64,000 nucleotides of DNA from an uncultured Burkholderiaceae bacterium. Lineage in GTDB: Bacteria; Pseudomonadota; Gammaproteobacteria; Burkholderiales; Burkholderiaceae. A model generated the notes under the pieces. It did not search any database and had not been told where the DNA came from. It saw only the letters and a program-made list of their open reading frames with translations. Where the stretch lies: the NCBI GenBank assembly GCA_937871985.1, contig CALMPB010000013.1, positions 1-64,000 on the forward strand, given 5' to 3'. Made by a program: the position numbers and the translations under genes. This document shows, one piece after another, positions 45,142 to 53,167 of the stretch (the stretch's first letter is position 1; every line of letters starts with the position of its first letter).

Positions 45142-46275
45142 TCAGCGCCCGCCCAGAACCTGGAATTCGTCGGTCCAGTCCAGGGCCAGTTCCTGGCCGC
45201 TGCGGCTCATGAACAAGGCGGGGATCTTGTGCCGGCGCGCGTGGGCCAGCCCTTCCTCCAGGCCCAGGCACAGCAGGGCGGTGGCCAGGCCGTCGGCCAC
45301 CATGCACTGCGCGTGCAAAACGCTGACCGATTCCAGGGCCTGCTGCAAGGGTCGGCCGGTGCGCGGATCCAGCGTGTGCGCATAGCGCTGTCCATGGTGG
45401 TGGAAGCAGCGGCGATAGTCGCCCGACGTGGCGATGGCGCAGTCCGTGAGGGTCAGGGGAAAGCCCGACGAGGCGTGGCCGGGCGTTTCGATATCCAGGG
45501 CCCATTGCGTGCCCTGCGGATTCCGGCCCTTGGCTTTCAGTTCGCCGCCCAGTTCCACCAGGTAATGTTCGGCGCCGTGCTCGTCCAGCACGCGGGCGAT
45601 TTCGTCCGCGCCGTAGCCCTTGGCAATGGACGACAGGTCGAATTGCATGCCGCCGGGCTGCCAGACGCCGCGCAATGGCTCGTTCAGGGCGGTGCGGCGC
45701 CAGCCGGCCGTGGATAGCGCCGCGGCAATTTCTGCGTGCGCAGGAGGTTCCTGCACGGGGCCTTTGGGCCCGAACCCCCATAGGTCGGTCAGGCGGCCCA
45801 TGGTCGGATCGTAGGCGCCGCCGGACTGTTCGGCGATCTGCAGGGCGCGTCCCAAGACATGGAAGAACTCCGCCGGTATTTGATACCAGCCCGGTTCGGC
45901 CCGGTTCAACGTGCTGATCACGCTGTCCGGCTCCCAGGTGCTCATTTGATCGACGACGCAATCCAGCGCGGCCTGGATCGCTTGATGTAGAGGCAGGGAA
46001 TGGGTTTCGGCGGGCCTGCCGCCCAGCGCCTCGTCGGAGTCTGGGGCACCGGCGCCGGGGGCGTCGTCAAGGCTGGACTCGCGGGCGCTGGGTGTTGCGC
46101 CGGCTGAGCCGTTTTCGGGCGGCGCTTCGTGCGGAATCGCGTATTGGACCGCCCAGGTCGTGCCCATGCTCTCGCCCCGCAATTGCGCGTAGGCGCGGGC
46201 GCGGCCATGGTGGCCGGGCCGAAGCGCTGGGGCGGGGGAGGCCGCCCGGTCTGCGGTGCCGTCTGGCCGGTTCAT
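45142..46275 (-). CDS. apbE: FAD:protein FMN transferase (ApbE)
   Basis: Covalently attaches FMN to threonine residues of periplasmic or membrane flavoproteins. In the 377-residue protein the core is recognised by MGTTWAVQY, MSTWEPDSVISTLNR, AYDPTMGRLTDLWGFGP, DLSSIAKGYGADE and SGDYRRCF. A low-complexity stretch rich in Ala, Pro and Ser (about 50-92) is inserted after the first strand. No lipobox is seen, and the start could be the ATG before GTTWAVQY. It ends the PepSY-DUF2271-DUF4198 cluster, whose members are plausible functional partners. Confidence 0.92.
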   Translation of the reverse strand: MNRPDGTADRAASPAPALRPGHHGRARAYAQLRGESMGTTWAVQYAIPHEAPPENGSAGATPSARESSLDDAPGAGAPDSDEALGGRPAETHSLPLHQAIQAALDCVVDQMSTWEPDSVISTLNRAEPGWYQIPAEFFHVLGRALQIAEQSGGAYDPTMGRLTDLWGFGPKGPVQEPPAHAEIAAALSTAGWRRTALNEPLRGVWQPGGMQFDLSSIAKGYGADEIARVLDEHGAEHYLVELGGELKAKGRNPQGTQWALDIETPGHASSGFPLTLTDCAIATSGDYRRCFHHHGQRYAHTLDPRTGRPLQQALESVSVLHAQCMVADGLATALLCLGLEEGLAHARRHKIPALFMSRSGQELALDWTDEFQVLGGR

Positions 46276-46320
46276 GTTTCCGCCGCCCTCAGGGAAGTGG
46301 CCGCCTCGAGCCTCGATGGC

Positions 46321-47121
46321 TTATTGCGGCAGGACTTCCAGCGTGGCCGAATACAGCAGCGAACGCTTGCTGGCCTGGGGCACCGACGTCTTTTTGTCCT
46401 GGCTGGTGATGTGCAGCCAGTATTGGCCGGGCTGCGGCCATTTCACTTCGAACTCGCCCTTGTCGTTGGTGGTGAGCTCGATGGTGTTCAGCGTGTCGCG
46501 GTAGCGGCTGCCGCCGGGCACGATCTCGACGGGAATCCGGGCGGCGGGCTTGCCGTCGATGGTGGCGATGAACTTGGCTTTCTCGCCCGCGAACAGATCG
46601 TTGGGGTGGGTAACGGGGATCAGGCTGATGCCCTGGTCGATTTTGCCGATGGCGGTGGGCTTGCCCTTGGTGACGAAGGTCTCGACGCGGCTCACGCGTT
46701 CCTGCACTTCGAGCCCTTCGGCCTTGGCCGGCACTTTCTTGGCCAGGTCGGCGGCCGGGCCGAACCAGCGCTTCATTTTGCCGTCTTCCTTCCAGCGCGC
46801 GGTGGCGCCCTGACTGGCCAGGGCGATGCGGTAGGTGCCGTCCGTGGTCAGGTGGACGTCGAAGCCGCTGCGCAGCTCGCCGCTGAATTTGTTTTCCGCT
46901 TCGACCTGCTTGCCGTCGGGGCCGGTGATCTGCAGGGCGCTCAGGTTCATGGGCCGATGATTGAAGTAGAACTTGTCGTTGCCGACGGCCGCGTCCACAG
47001 TGACCCAGCCTTCGTCGCCCGACAGGACGGTGGAGGAGGGAACGATCCAGATATCGTGGGCTTGCGCGGCGACGGGCAAAAGAAAAGCCAGGGCCAGCAG
47101 GGGGGAGGCGAAACGTTTCAT
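46321..47121 (-). CDS. DUF4198 periplasmic protein
   Basis: A 266-residue exported protein: signal peptide MKRFASPLLALAFLLPVAAQA, then HDIWIVPSS, the hallmark start of DUF4198. The rest is beta-rich with two domains; the second (about 170-255) looks like a carboxypeptidase-regulatory-like/Ig fold (FIATIDGKPAARIPVEIVPGG, TNDKGEFEVKWPQPGQYWL). The ATG at 47121 is chosen because GGAG lies upstream and it begins the signal peptide. The family is linked to metal uptake, often near TonB receptors or cobalt/nickel genes; the exact role is unknown. Confidence 0.85.
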   Translation of the reverse strand: MKRFASPLLALAFLLPVAAQAHDIWIVPSSTVLSGDEGWVTVDAAVGNDKFYFNHRPMNLSALQITGPDGKQVEAENKFSGELRSGFDVHLTTDGTYRIALASQGATARWKEDGKMKRWFGPAADLAKKVPAKAEGLEVQERVSRVETFVTKGKPTAIGKIDQGISLIPVTHPNDLFAGEKAKFIATIDGKPAARIPVEIVPGGSRYRDTLNTIELTTNDKGEFEVKWPQPGQYWLHITSQDKKTSVPQASKRSLLYSATLEVLPQ

Positions 47122-47251
47122 AAAGCAGGTCTCCAAAAAAGCATTGAAGGCGGCGGGCTTGCCCGCAACCGGGTGTTGAGCGGCGGCTCCTGGGGGAGCC
47201 TGACTGGAATTGCGGCGGTCCGGTCCTGGCGACGCCGGGTTTGCTGGCTGC

Positions 47252-47773
47252 TTACGGGGCCACCTTGACTTCGACGGCGCCCAGCTCGTGCTGGCCCTGG
47301 ACGGTTTGTGTCTCGGCCTTGGTGGGCGGCCAGGCTAGGGGCAGGCGCAGCAACTCGCGTCCGCCTTTTTCGCGCGCCGCCTCGATCGAAAGCTCGTAGT
47401 CGCCTGCGGGCAGCCCGGCCAGCTGCTTGCTGTCGACGCGTATGGTCTGGACCCCCGCCGCGCGGGTGGCGCCGCTTACGCCGTCGGCCGGCGCGCCCTG
47501 GCTGCGCCCGCTGACCCGCCACCATTGGCGCAGATCCTTGAGGTATTTCTTGCCCTCTTCATTCTTGGCGTTCTTTTGTTCGTACCAGACGGTGATGTCG
47601 CGCACGGTTTTCTTGTCGGCGCTTTCCAGCCAGACCGCCAGATAGGGACGGTGGTATTCGGTCGCATCGATGCGCGGTATGGTGACCTGGATGGTCAATT
47701 CCGCCGCCTGGGCGCCGGCGCCGGAGATGCCGGCCAGGGCGCATGCGAGGGTGGTCTTGAGCAGATGTTTCAT
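47252..47773 (-). CDS. DUF2271 periplasmic protein
   Basis: A 173-residue exported protein: signal peptide MKHLLKTTLACALAGISGAGAQA, mature start AELTIQVTIPRI. RPYLAVWLESADKKTVRDITVWYE and LRQWWRVSGR are diagnostic of DUF2271. The function is not established; it co-occurs with PepSY-type membrane proteins and ApbE. It is two bases downstream of the PepSY gene's stop, so the two are one transcription unit. Confidence 0.85.
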   Translation of the reverse strand: MKHLLKTTLACALAGISGAGAQAAELTIQVTIPRIDATEYHRPYLAVWLESADKKTVRDITVWYEQKNAKNEEGKKYLKDLRQWWRVSGRSQGAPADGVSGATRAAGVQTIRVDSKQLAGLPAGDYELSIEAAREKGGRELLRLPLAWPPTKAETQTVQGQHELGAVEVKVAP

Positions 47774-47775
47774 GA

Positions 47776-48402
47776 TTAGTGGCTAAAAAGTATCAGCAGG
47801 ACGGCGGGAAAGACCAGGCCCAGGCCCACCATGGGCCAGGTCGAGATCCGGTTCTTGGAATGCAACTTCAGCAGCAGCAGGCCGGTCAGCCCGAAAATCA
47901 GGCAGGCCACCGCGAAAATATCGATGAACCAGCTCCAGACCACGCCGGTATCCCGGCCTTTATGCAGGTCGTTCAGGTAGGCGATCCAGCCTCGGCTGCT
48001 GTGTTCGTATTCGACCTCGCCGCTGGCCCGGTCGATGGAAAGCCAGGCGTCGCCGCCGGGCTCGGGCAGCGATACGTAGACGTCGTCGGCCGAGAACTCG
48101 GCCGGCCGGCCGTGTATGCGAATGCCCAACTGCTGGTCGAGCCAGGTTTCGGCGGCGGCGGGCAGCCCGCCCTTTTTGGTCGAGGTCGGCGGCGGCAGTT
48201 CCTCCAGCAGGTTCCGGGGCATGGAGGCGTGGCGGGTAACGACCGAAGGCGTGCTCTCGAATAGCGCGGCGTTGTTCAGGGTAAGGCCGGTGGCCGCGAA
48301 CAGGATAAGGCCGATCAGGCTCAAGGCGGAGCTCATCCAGTGCCATTGATGCAGGGTTTTAAGCCAATAAGTGCGGCGGCGAACCGAGGGCGAAGGCTTC
48401 AT
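47776..48402 (-). CDS. PepSY-associated transmembrane protein
   Basis: A 208-residue inner-membrane protein. One membrane segment follows the start (LKTLHQWHWMSSALSLIGLI), and two lie near the C-terminus (about 150-206). The periplasmic loop between has a PepSY-like part, DAWLSIDRASGEVEYE. The sequence LNDLHKGRDTGVVWSW is typical of the family, whose conserved histidines suggest haem or metal binding in electron transfer to the periplasm. It is the first gene of the four-gene module and lies about 85 bases from a Fur-box-like sequence. Confidence 0.85.
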   Translation of the reverse strand: MKPSPSVRRRTYWLKTLHQWHWMSSALSLIGLILFAATGLTLNNAALFESTPSVVTRHASMPRNLLEELPPPTSTKKGGLPAAAETWLDQQLGIRIHGRPAEFSADDVYVSLPEPGGDAWLSIDRASGEVEYEHSSRGWIAYLNDLHKGRDTGVVWSWFIDIFAVACLIFGLTGLLLLKLHSKNRISTWPMVGLGLVFPAVLLILFSH

Positions 48403-48485
48403 TACAAATTACAGATTGCTGAATAAGGTAAAGGTGGCGGCTGGTGCGACATTCGGCGGGCATGAAAACCGCCTAATTCTACATG

Positions 48486-48502
48486 AAATGGGAATTATTA
48501 TC
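48486..48502. promoter_or_regulatory. Fur-box-like sequence upstream of the PepSY/ApbE module
   Basis: AAATGGGAATTATTATC matches the last 17 bases of the classical 19-bp Fur box at 13 positions, by manual alignment. It lies 84 bases upstream of the PepSY-protein start on the minus strand and 96 bases upstream of the CIRCE element. Iron control of the module is plausible, not shown. Confidence 0.4.
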
Positions 48503-48597
48503 AGCTGCAGTCTGGCGCGGATCTTTCCGGGAGGGCGATTAAATAATTGAAATCCGTGCTGTTTCCAGAACTTTTTCCCTATGGGCGGGTCATAGAA

Positions 48598-48624
48598 TTA
48601 GCACTCTCGACGACAGAGTGCTAA
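48598..48624 (+). promoter_or_regulatory. CIRCE element (HrcA operator) upstream of rpoH
   Basis: TTAGCACTC (48598-48606), nine bases, and GAGTGCTAA (48616-48624) form a perfect CIRCE inverted repeat. TAGAAT at 48593-48598 is a possible -10 box that touches it. It is 43 bases upstream of the rpoH ATG and implies HrcA repression of the heat-shock sigma factor gene. Confidence 0.95.
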
Positions 48625-48667
48625 TATTTGGCAATGTGGTTTTTCTTTCAAAGGATCGCCCAAAACG

Positions 48668-49552
48668 ATGACCTCCAGTTCGCATTCCCTGGCCTTGTCC
48701 AACACGGCTTTGACAGCGGCCATTGCAAACCCCGGCGCGCTCGGCACTATCGAAGCCTACATCAGCGCCGTCCATCGCCTGCCCGTTCTGACGCATCAGC
48801 AAGAAATCGAGCTGGGCAAAAAAGTGCGCGACGATACCGACCTCGACGCGGCGCGCCAGCTTATCCTGTCGCACCTGCGGCTGGTGGTTTCCATCGCCCG
48901 GCAATACCTGGGCTACGGCCTGCCGCACGCCGACCTCATCCAGGAAGGCAATGTGGGCCTCATGAAGGCCGTCAAGCGCTTCGACCCCGACCGCGGCGTG
49001 CGCCTCGTCTCGTTCGCCGTGCACTGGATCAAAGCCGAAATCCACGAATATGTGGTGCGCAACTGGCGCATGGTCAAGGTGGCCACCACCAAGGCGCAGC
49101 GCAAGCTGTTCTTCAATCTGCGCCGCATGCGTCCCGACGGTTCCGCGCTCAACCCCGAGCAAATCCACGAAATCGCCGCCGAGCTCAATGTCCGCCCCGA
49201 AGACGTCAGCGAAATGGAAGTGCGGATGTCCGGCCACGAAATGGCCCTTGAAAGCCCGCACGACGACGAAGACGCGTTTGCGCCCATCGCCTACCTGTCC
49301 GACGAAGCGCAAGAGCCCACCCAGGTGCTCGAGCGCCGTTCCCGCGACGACCAGCAAGGGGCCGGCCTGGCCGATGCCCTGCAGGTTCTGGATCCGCGCT
49401 CGCGCCGCATCATCGAGGCGCGCTGGCTGCAGGACGAGGGCGGCGCCACGCTGCACGAGCTGGCCGCCGAATTCGGCGTGTCGGCCGAACGAGTCCGCCA
49501 GATCGAAGCGGCCGCGCTCAAAAAAATGCGCCAGTCCCTGGTCGCCGCCTGA
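48668..49552 (+). CDS. rpoH: Heat-shock sigma factor sigma-32
   Basis: RNA polymerase sigma-32, 294 residues. Region 2 is recognised by LRLVVSIARQYLGYGLPHADLIQEGNVGLM-type sequence; the RpoH box is seen in QRKLFFNLRRM. Region 4.2 has LHELAAEFGVSAERVRQIE as the helix-turn-helix. AAGGA precedes the ATG by about 12 bases. Control is expected from the CIRCE element in its promoter. A hairpin overlapping the stop codon likely terminates it. Confidence 0.97.
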   Translation: MTSSSHSLALSNTALTAAIANPGALGTIEAYISAVHRLPVLTHQQEIELGKKVRDDTDLDAARQLILSHLRLVVSIARQYLGYGLPHADLIQEGNVGLMKAVKRFDPDRGVRLVSFAVHWIKAEIHEYVVRNWRMVKVATTKAQRKLFFNLRRMRPDGSALNPEQIHEIAAELNVRPEDVSEMEVRMSGHEMALESPHDDEDAFAPIAYLSDEAQEPTQVLERRSRDDQQGAGLADALQVLDPRSRRIIEARWLQDEGGATLHELAAEFGVSAERVRQIEAAALKKMRQSLVAA

Positions 49553-49583
49553 CGCAAAGCCTGGCCGCGGCTGGCTTTGCGTC
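49551..49583 (+). terminator. Stem-loop at the rpoH stop codon
   Basis: GACGCAAAGCC (49551-49561) pairs exactly with GGCTTTGCGTC (49573-49583) around an 11-base loop; the stem begins inside the TGA stop. TT follows, but no long T-run, so termination may be partial. Confidence 0.6.
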
Positions 49584-49649
49584 TTACAACTAAATACAAA
49601 ATACCGCAGAAATTGTCGAACTTATTGTTCGGCGGCGACACTAATCATC

Positions 49650-49736
49650 ATGAGCAATATGACTGGTACCTGCTTCTGGCGTGTATCTGTTGTTCATTCG
49701 TCCGCTTCTGCTTCTCCTCAATCCCCTCCCTTTTGA
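49650..49736 (+). CDS. Possible 28-residue leader peptide or sRNA-borne ORF
   Basis: ATG at 49650 opens a 28-codon frame beginning MSNMTGTCFWRVSVVH and ending SPQSPPF, with a Ser/Ala/Pro-rich second half. No Shine-Dalgarno sequence is evident. The stop is 11 bases before a strong rho-independent terminator. Leader peptide, non-coding small RNA, or chance frame are all possible. Translation is not demonstrable here. Confidence 0.3.
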   Translation: MSNMTGTCFWRVSVVHSSASASPQSPPF

Positions 49737-49747
49737 AGCGGATGTTT

Positions 49748-49776
49748 ATGGGACACCAGCATGGTGTCCCATTTTT
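49748..49776 (+). terminator. Strong rho-independent terminator
   Basis: ATGGGACACC (49748-49757) and GGTGTCCCAT (49763-49772) are perfect arms around AGCAT, followed by a run of T. It stands alone between rpoH and the antiporter, 210 bases upstream of the latter's start. It therefore ends either a short transcript from this region or read-through from rpoH. Confidence 0.9.
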
Positions 49777-49985
49777 TATGCGCCGCCGCTTTTCGCCCTG
49801 AAGGCCGTACCCATGACTGGTCATGCAGGAAGGCGCGCATTCGGCAGCGGCGGGGCTCCGCTTCGCCTGTCTGTTATCTGAATCCAGAAAGAAAAAAAGC
49901 GTATCCTACGCGAACGGGCGCCGGGAGCTCCGCCTCTCCCGCCACCGCAAAACGTAGTCATACCATTTCGAGGGTGTCGTTGACG

Positions 49986-52535
49986 ATGGATGTGGGGTTT
50001 CTGGTATTCGGGGTAGCAGTGCTTCTGGCACTGGTGTGTTTCATGCCGGCTCTGGCCGGCCGCCTGAGCCTGCCATATTCAGTGCTGCTGGCCATCGTGG
50101 GCATCGTCCTGGGCGTGATCATCCATGTGCACGACTGGATGCCCAGCGTGCTGTCCGGCATTTTCAACGTGCTGCAGCACTTCGAGGTTTCCTCGGAAAC
50201 CATCATCTACGTTTTCCTGCCCATTCTTTTGTTCGAAACCTCGTTGGCCACCAATGTGCGGCGTTTGCTCGACGATATCGGCCCCATTCTCATGATGGCC
50301 ATCGTGGCTGTGGTGGTGTGCACCGTGGCCGTGGGGTTCTCGCTTAGCGCCGCATCCGACTACGGGCTGGTGGTTTGCCTGATGCTGGGCGCCATCGTGG
50401 CTACCACCGACCCGGCCGCGGTGGTCGGCATGTTCCGCGAGGTGGGGGCGCCCAAGCGCCTGACCACCCTGGTCGAAGGCGAATCGCTGTTCAACGATGC
50501 GGCGTCCATTTCCTTGTATTCGGTGCTGCTTACCATGCTGTACAGCGGCAGCACCGACGTTTCGGTGCAGTCCATTTTTTCCAGCTTCCTGTACAGCTTC
50601 CTGTTCGGCGGCCTGGCGGGTTTTCTGATCGGGCGCCTGGCGTGCTGGCTGTTCATCCTGTTGCGGGGCTGGCCCATGTCCGAGGTCACCCTGACCGTGG
50701 CAGTGGCCTACCTCGCTTTTTTCATCACCGAACATTACTTGGGGGCGTCGGGCGTGGTCGCCACCGTCATCGCCGGCCTGGTCGTCGGGTCGTCCGGCCG
50801 CACGCGCATGTCGCCCACTACCTTCGAACAGCTCGAGCATTCGTGGTCGCAGTTCGGGTTCTGGGCCAATTCGCTGATCTTCCTGTTTGCCGCCATGCTG
50901 ATTCCGCGCATGATGACCGACGTGACCTGGGTCGAAATCCTGCTGGTGGTGCTGCTGTTCGTGGTCACGCTGGCCGCGCGCGCCGTCATGGTCTTCGGCG
51001 TGCTGCCGCTGCTGGGGCGGATGGGGCTCAGCACCAAGGTCAGCCGCTCCTATCGGGCGGCCATGTGGTGGGGCGGCTTGCGGGGCGCGGTGTCGCTGGC
51101 TTTGGCGCTGGCGGTCACCGAGCAGCAGCATGTGCCTTACGAAGCCCGCCAGTTCATCGCGGTGGCGACGACCAGCTTCGTGCTGCTGACGCTTTTCATC
51201 AATGGCGTGTCGCTGCGTCCGCTTATCCGCAAGCTGCGCTTGAACCAGCTTTCCCCTATCGAGCGCACCATCCGCAACCAGGCGCTGATCGTCGCCCTCG
51301 AAGACCTGCAGGAAAAAACCGCTGAAATCGCCCAGAACGAGCATATCGGCGCCGAGGCCCAGACTCGCATCCGTTCGGTCTTCAACACCACCCTGGCCAG
51401 CGCCAACGACGGCCAGGTGCGGCAGTTGACGCAGGACGAGAAGGTGGCGGTGGGCCTGGCCATCGTGGCGTCGCGCGAAGAGGAAATGTTCTTCGAAATG
51501 CTCAAGGCCCAGATCGTGGACTGGCGCATTGCCGAGAACGTGCTGGCGCGCGCCGAGCGCATGAGCGACGCGGTGCGCGCCGGAGGACTGGCCGGCTTCG
51601 AGGCGGCCATCGAGGCCGACATGCGCTATTCGGTGGCCTTCAGGCTGGCATTGCGCCTGAATTACGCGTTCGGTTTCCAAAGCTGGCTGGCCTACGAAAT
51701 CGCCAAGCGTTTCATGAGCCTTCGAACCAAGCGCTCCGAGGCCCAGCACCTGCTGGCGTTCGCCCGCAAAGAGCTGCCGCCCATGCTGGGCAACGAGGCC
51801 ACCGACATCATCGTGCAGGCGCATCAGCGCAGGCTGAAACGCCTGGACAGCGCCCTGCAGACGCTGAACCTCCAGTATCCTTCGTTCGCCCTGTGGCTGC
51901 AGGAATCGTATCTGGGGCGCATGGCCCGCTCCATGGAGCGCATGCGCTACCGCGACATGCTGTCGCAGTTCCTGATCAGCGGGGAGGTGTACGCTGACCT
52001 GCTCAAGCAAATAGACCAGCGCTGGGTTTACGTCGAGCAGCGGCCGGCCATCGATATCGCCATGAGCGCCGACGACCTCATCAAGCGCGTTCCCTTGTTC
52101 GAGGGCATGTCCCCCGACACCCTGCATGCCATCGGCAAGCTGCTCAAGCCCAGGCTGGTGGTTCCCGGGCAGGAGGTCAGCATGCAAGTAGGGCGGACGC
52201 GGGCCATGTACTTTGTAGCCTCGGGGGCGGTGGTCATCGACCTGCCCGACCGAACCACCATCGAACTGGGCAGCGGCGAATTCTTCGGCGAAGTCGCCTT
52301 GATCAAGAGCATGGAATTCGAGGCCCGCGTCACGTCGCTGGGGTATAGTCAGCTGCTCATGCTGCAGGCGCGCGATTTCAACCAGCTGCTCGAACGCGAT
52401 CCGCAATTGCGGGAAAAAATCGAAGTGGTCGCCAAGCAGCGCATGCGCGCGCTGGAAGTCTGGCAGCAGTTCCAGTCGGGCGAGCGCCAGCACGAACCGC
52501 TGCCCGACCTGTCGCGTCCCGCGCCTCTGGATTAA
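49986..52535 (+). CDS. CPA1-family Na+/H+ antiporter with C-terminal cyclic-nucleotide-binding domain
   Basis: An 849-residue inner-membrane cation/proton exchanger. About twelve membrane segments occupy residues 1-400, with the ion-binding motif ATTDPAAVV and EGESLFNDAASISLY. A long cytoplasmic helical region (about 400-690) follows. Residues about 695-820 form a cNMP-binding domain (VPLFEGMSPDTLHAI; SGEFFGEVALIKSMEFEARV). This architecture resembles the plant SOS1 exchanger. The start MDVGFLVFG is chosen because it begins the first membrane helix; the upstream in-frame extension is charged and unlike the family. Confidence 0.9.
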   Translation: MDVGFLVFGVAVLLALVCFMPALAGRLSLPYSVLLAIVGIVLGVIIHVHDWMPSVLSGIFNVLQHFEVSSETIIYVFLPILLFETSLATNVRRLLDDIGPILMMAIVAVVVCTVAVGFSLSAASDYGLVVCLMLGAIVATTDPAAVVGMFREVGAPKRLTTLVEGESLFNDAASISLYSVLLTMLYSGSTDVSVQSIFSSFLYSFLFGGLAGFLIGRLACWLFILLRGWPMSEVTLTVAVAYLAFFITEHYLGASGVVATVIAGLVVGSSGRTRMSPTTFEQLEHSWSQFGFWANSLIFLFAAMLIPRMMTDVTWVEILLVVLLFVVTLAARAVMVFGVLPLLGRMGLSTKVSRSYRAAMWWGGLRGAVSLALALAVTEQQHVPYEARQFIAVATTSFVLLTLFINGVSLRPLIRKLRLNQLSPIERTIRNQALIVALEDLQEKTAEIAQNEHIGAEAQTRIRSVFNTTLASANDGQVRQLTQDEKVAVGLAIVASREEEMFFEMLKAQIVDWRIAENVLARAERMSDAVRAGGLAGFEAAIEADMRYSVAFRLALRLNYAFGFQSWLAYEIAKRFMSLRTKRSEAQHLLAFARKELPPMLGNEATDIIVQAHQRRLKRLDSALQTLNLQYPSFALWLQESYLGRMARSMERMRYRDMLSQFLISGEVYADLLKQIDQRWVYVEQRPAIDIAMSADDLIKRVPLFEGMSPDTLHAIGKLLKPRLVVPGQEVSMQVGRTRAMYFVASGAVVIDLPDRTTIELGSGEFFGEVALIKSMEFEARVTSLGYSQLLMLQARDFNQLLERDPQLREKIEVVAKQRMRALEVWQQFQSGERQHEPLPDLSRPAPLD

Positions 52536-53152
52536 ATCAGTTGCTGGATGTCGTGGGCGATGACGCTGGCCTGTGCGTTGCCCGGCAGCAGTATGCGCGC
52601 TTCGCCGCTTTTGTCCATGATGTAGAACGACGAGCTGTGATCCATGCCGTAGTCTTGCGGCGTGGGGCCGGGGGACTTTGCGTAATAGGCCCTGAACGAT
52701 TTAGCCGTTTTGGCCAGTTGCTCGGGCGAGCCGCTCAGGCCGATGAAGCCGGGGTTGAAGGCGCTGGCGTAGCGCTGCATGACTTCGGGCGTATCGCGCT
52801 GCGGGTCGACCGTGATCATGATGACCTGAACCTGGTCGGCGTCTTTTTTCAGCAGGCTCATGGCCTGGGCCAATTGCGCCATGGCCGTCGGGCAGACGTC
52901 GGGGCAATGGGTATAGCCGAAGAAAATGACGGCGATCTTGTTCTTGTAGTCGGCCAGGGTGCGTACCTGGCCGCTGGCGTCGACCATGGCCAGGTCGCTG
53001 CCCAGGTGGGTGCCGGTAATGTCGCTGCCCTGGATGGCCAGCTTTTTGGGCTTGTCGTCGCAGCCGCTCAAGGCCAGGGTGGCGGCGGCCATCGCCGCGC
53101 CCAGCAGCACGCGTCGCTTAGGTTCGAACGGAAGCATTCCGGGTTTTTCCAA
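52532..53152 (-). CDS. SCO1/SenC-type copper chaperone for cytochrome oxidase
   Basis: Delivers copper to the CuA site of cytochrome c oxidase and controls its thiol state. The 206-residue lipoprotein has the lipobox ALSGC, the thioredoxin-like fold, CPDVCP (copper-binding cysteines) and the conserved His in DHSSSFYIMD. It is the distal gene of the ctaA-ctaB-sco run. Its 3' end overlaps the antiporter's 3' end by four bases. An ATG five codons in is an alternative start. Confidence 0.93.
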   Translation of the reverse strand: MEKPGMLPFEPKRRVLLGAAMAAATLALSGCDDKPKKLAIQGSDITGTHLGSDLAMVDASGQVRTLADYKNKIAVIFFGYTHCPDVCPTAMAQLAQAMSLLKKDADQVQVIMITVDPQRDTPEVMQRYASAFNPGFIGLSGSPEQLAKTAKSFRAYYAKSPGPTPQDYGMDHSSSFYIMDKSGEARILLPGNAQASVIAHDIQQLI

Positions 53153-53167
53153 TAGTCGGCAAGAAAA

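Larger units (their letters stand above)
49553..49985. other. 433-base region between rpoH and the antiporter gene
   Basis: Holds, in order, the rpoH stem-loop, a small dyad CGAAC-n5-GTTCG (49617-49631), a 28-codon ORF, a strong terminator (49748-49776) and a GC-rich leader for the antiporter with a short GCGTA-TCC-TACGC hairpin. Nothing resembling a known riboswitch was recognised. Confidence 0.5.

Noticed and set aside
45117..45143. Hairpin at the apbE stop codon as a terminator
   Set aside because: The stem has a bulge and no T-run follows on the minus strand, so a terminator call is not supported.
50079..52493. 804-codon open frame on the minus strand
   Set aside because: Antisense to the antiporter gene, His/Gln/Asp-rich, no recognisable domain.
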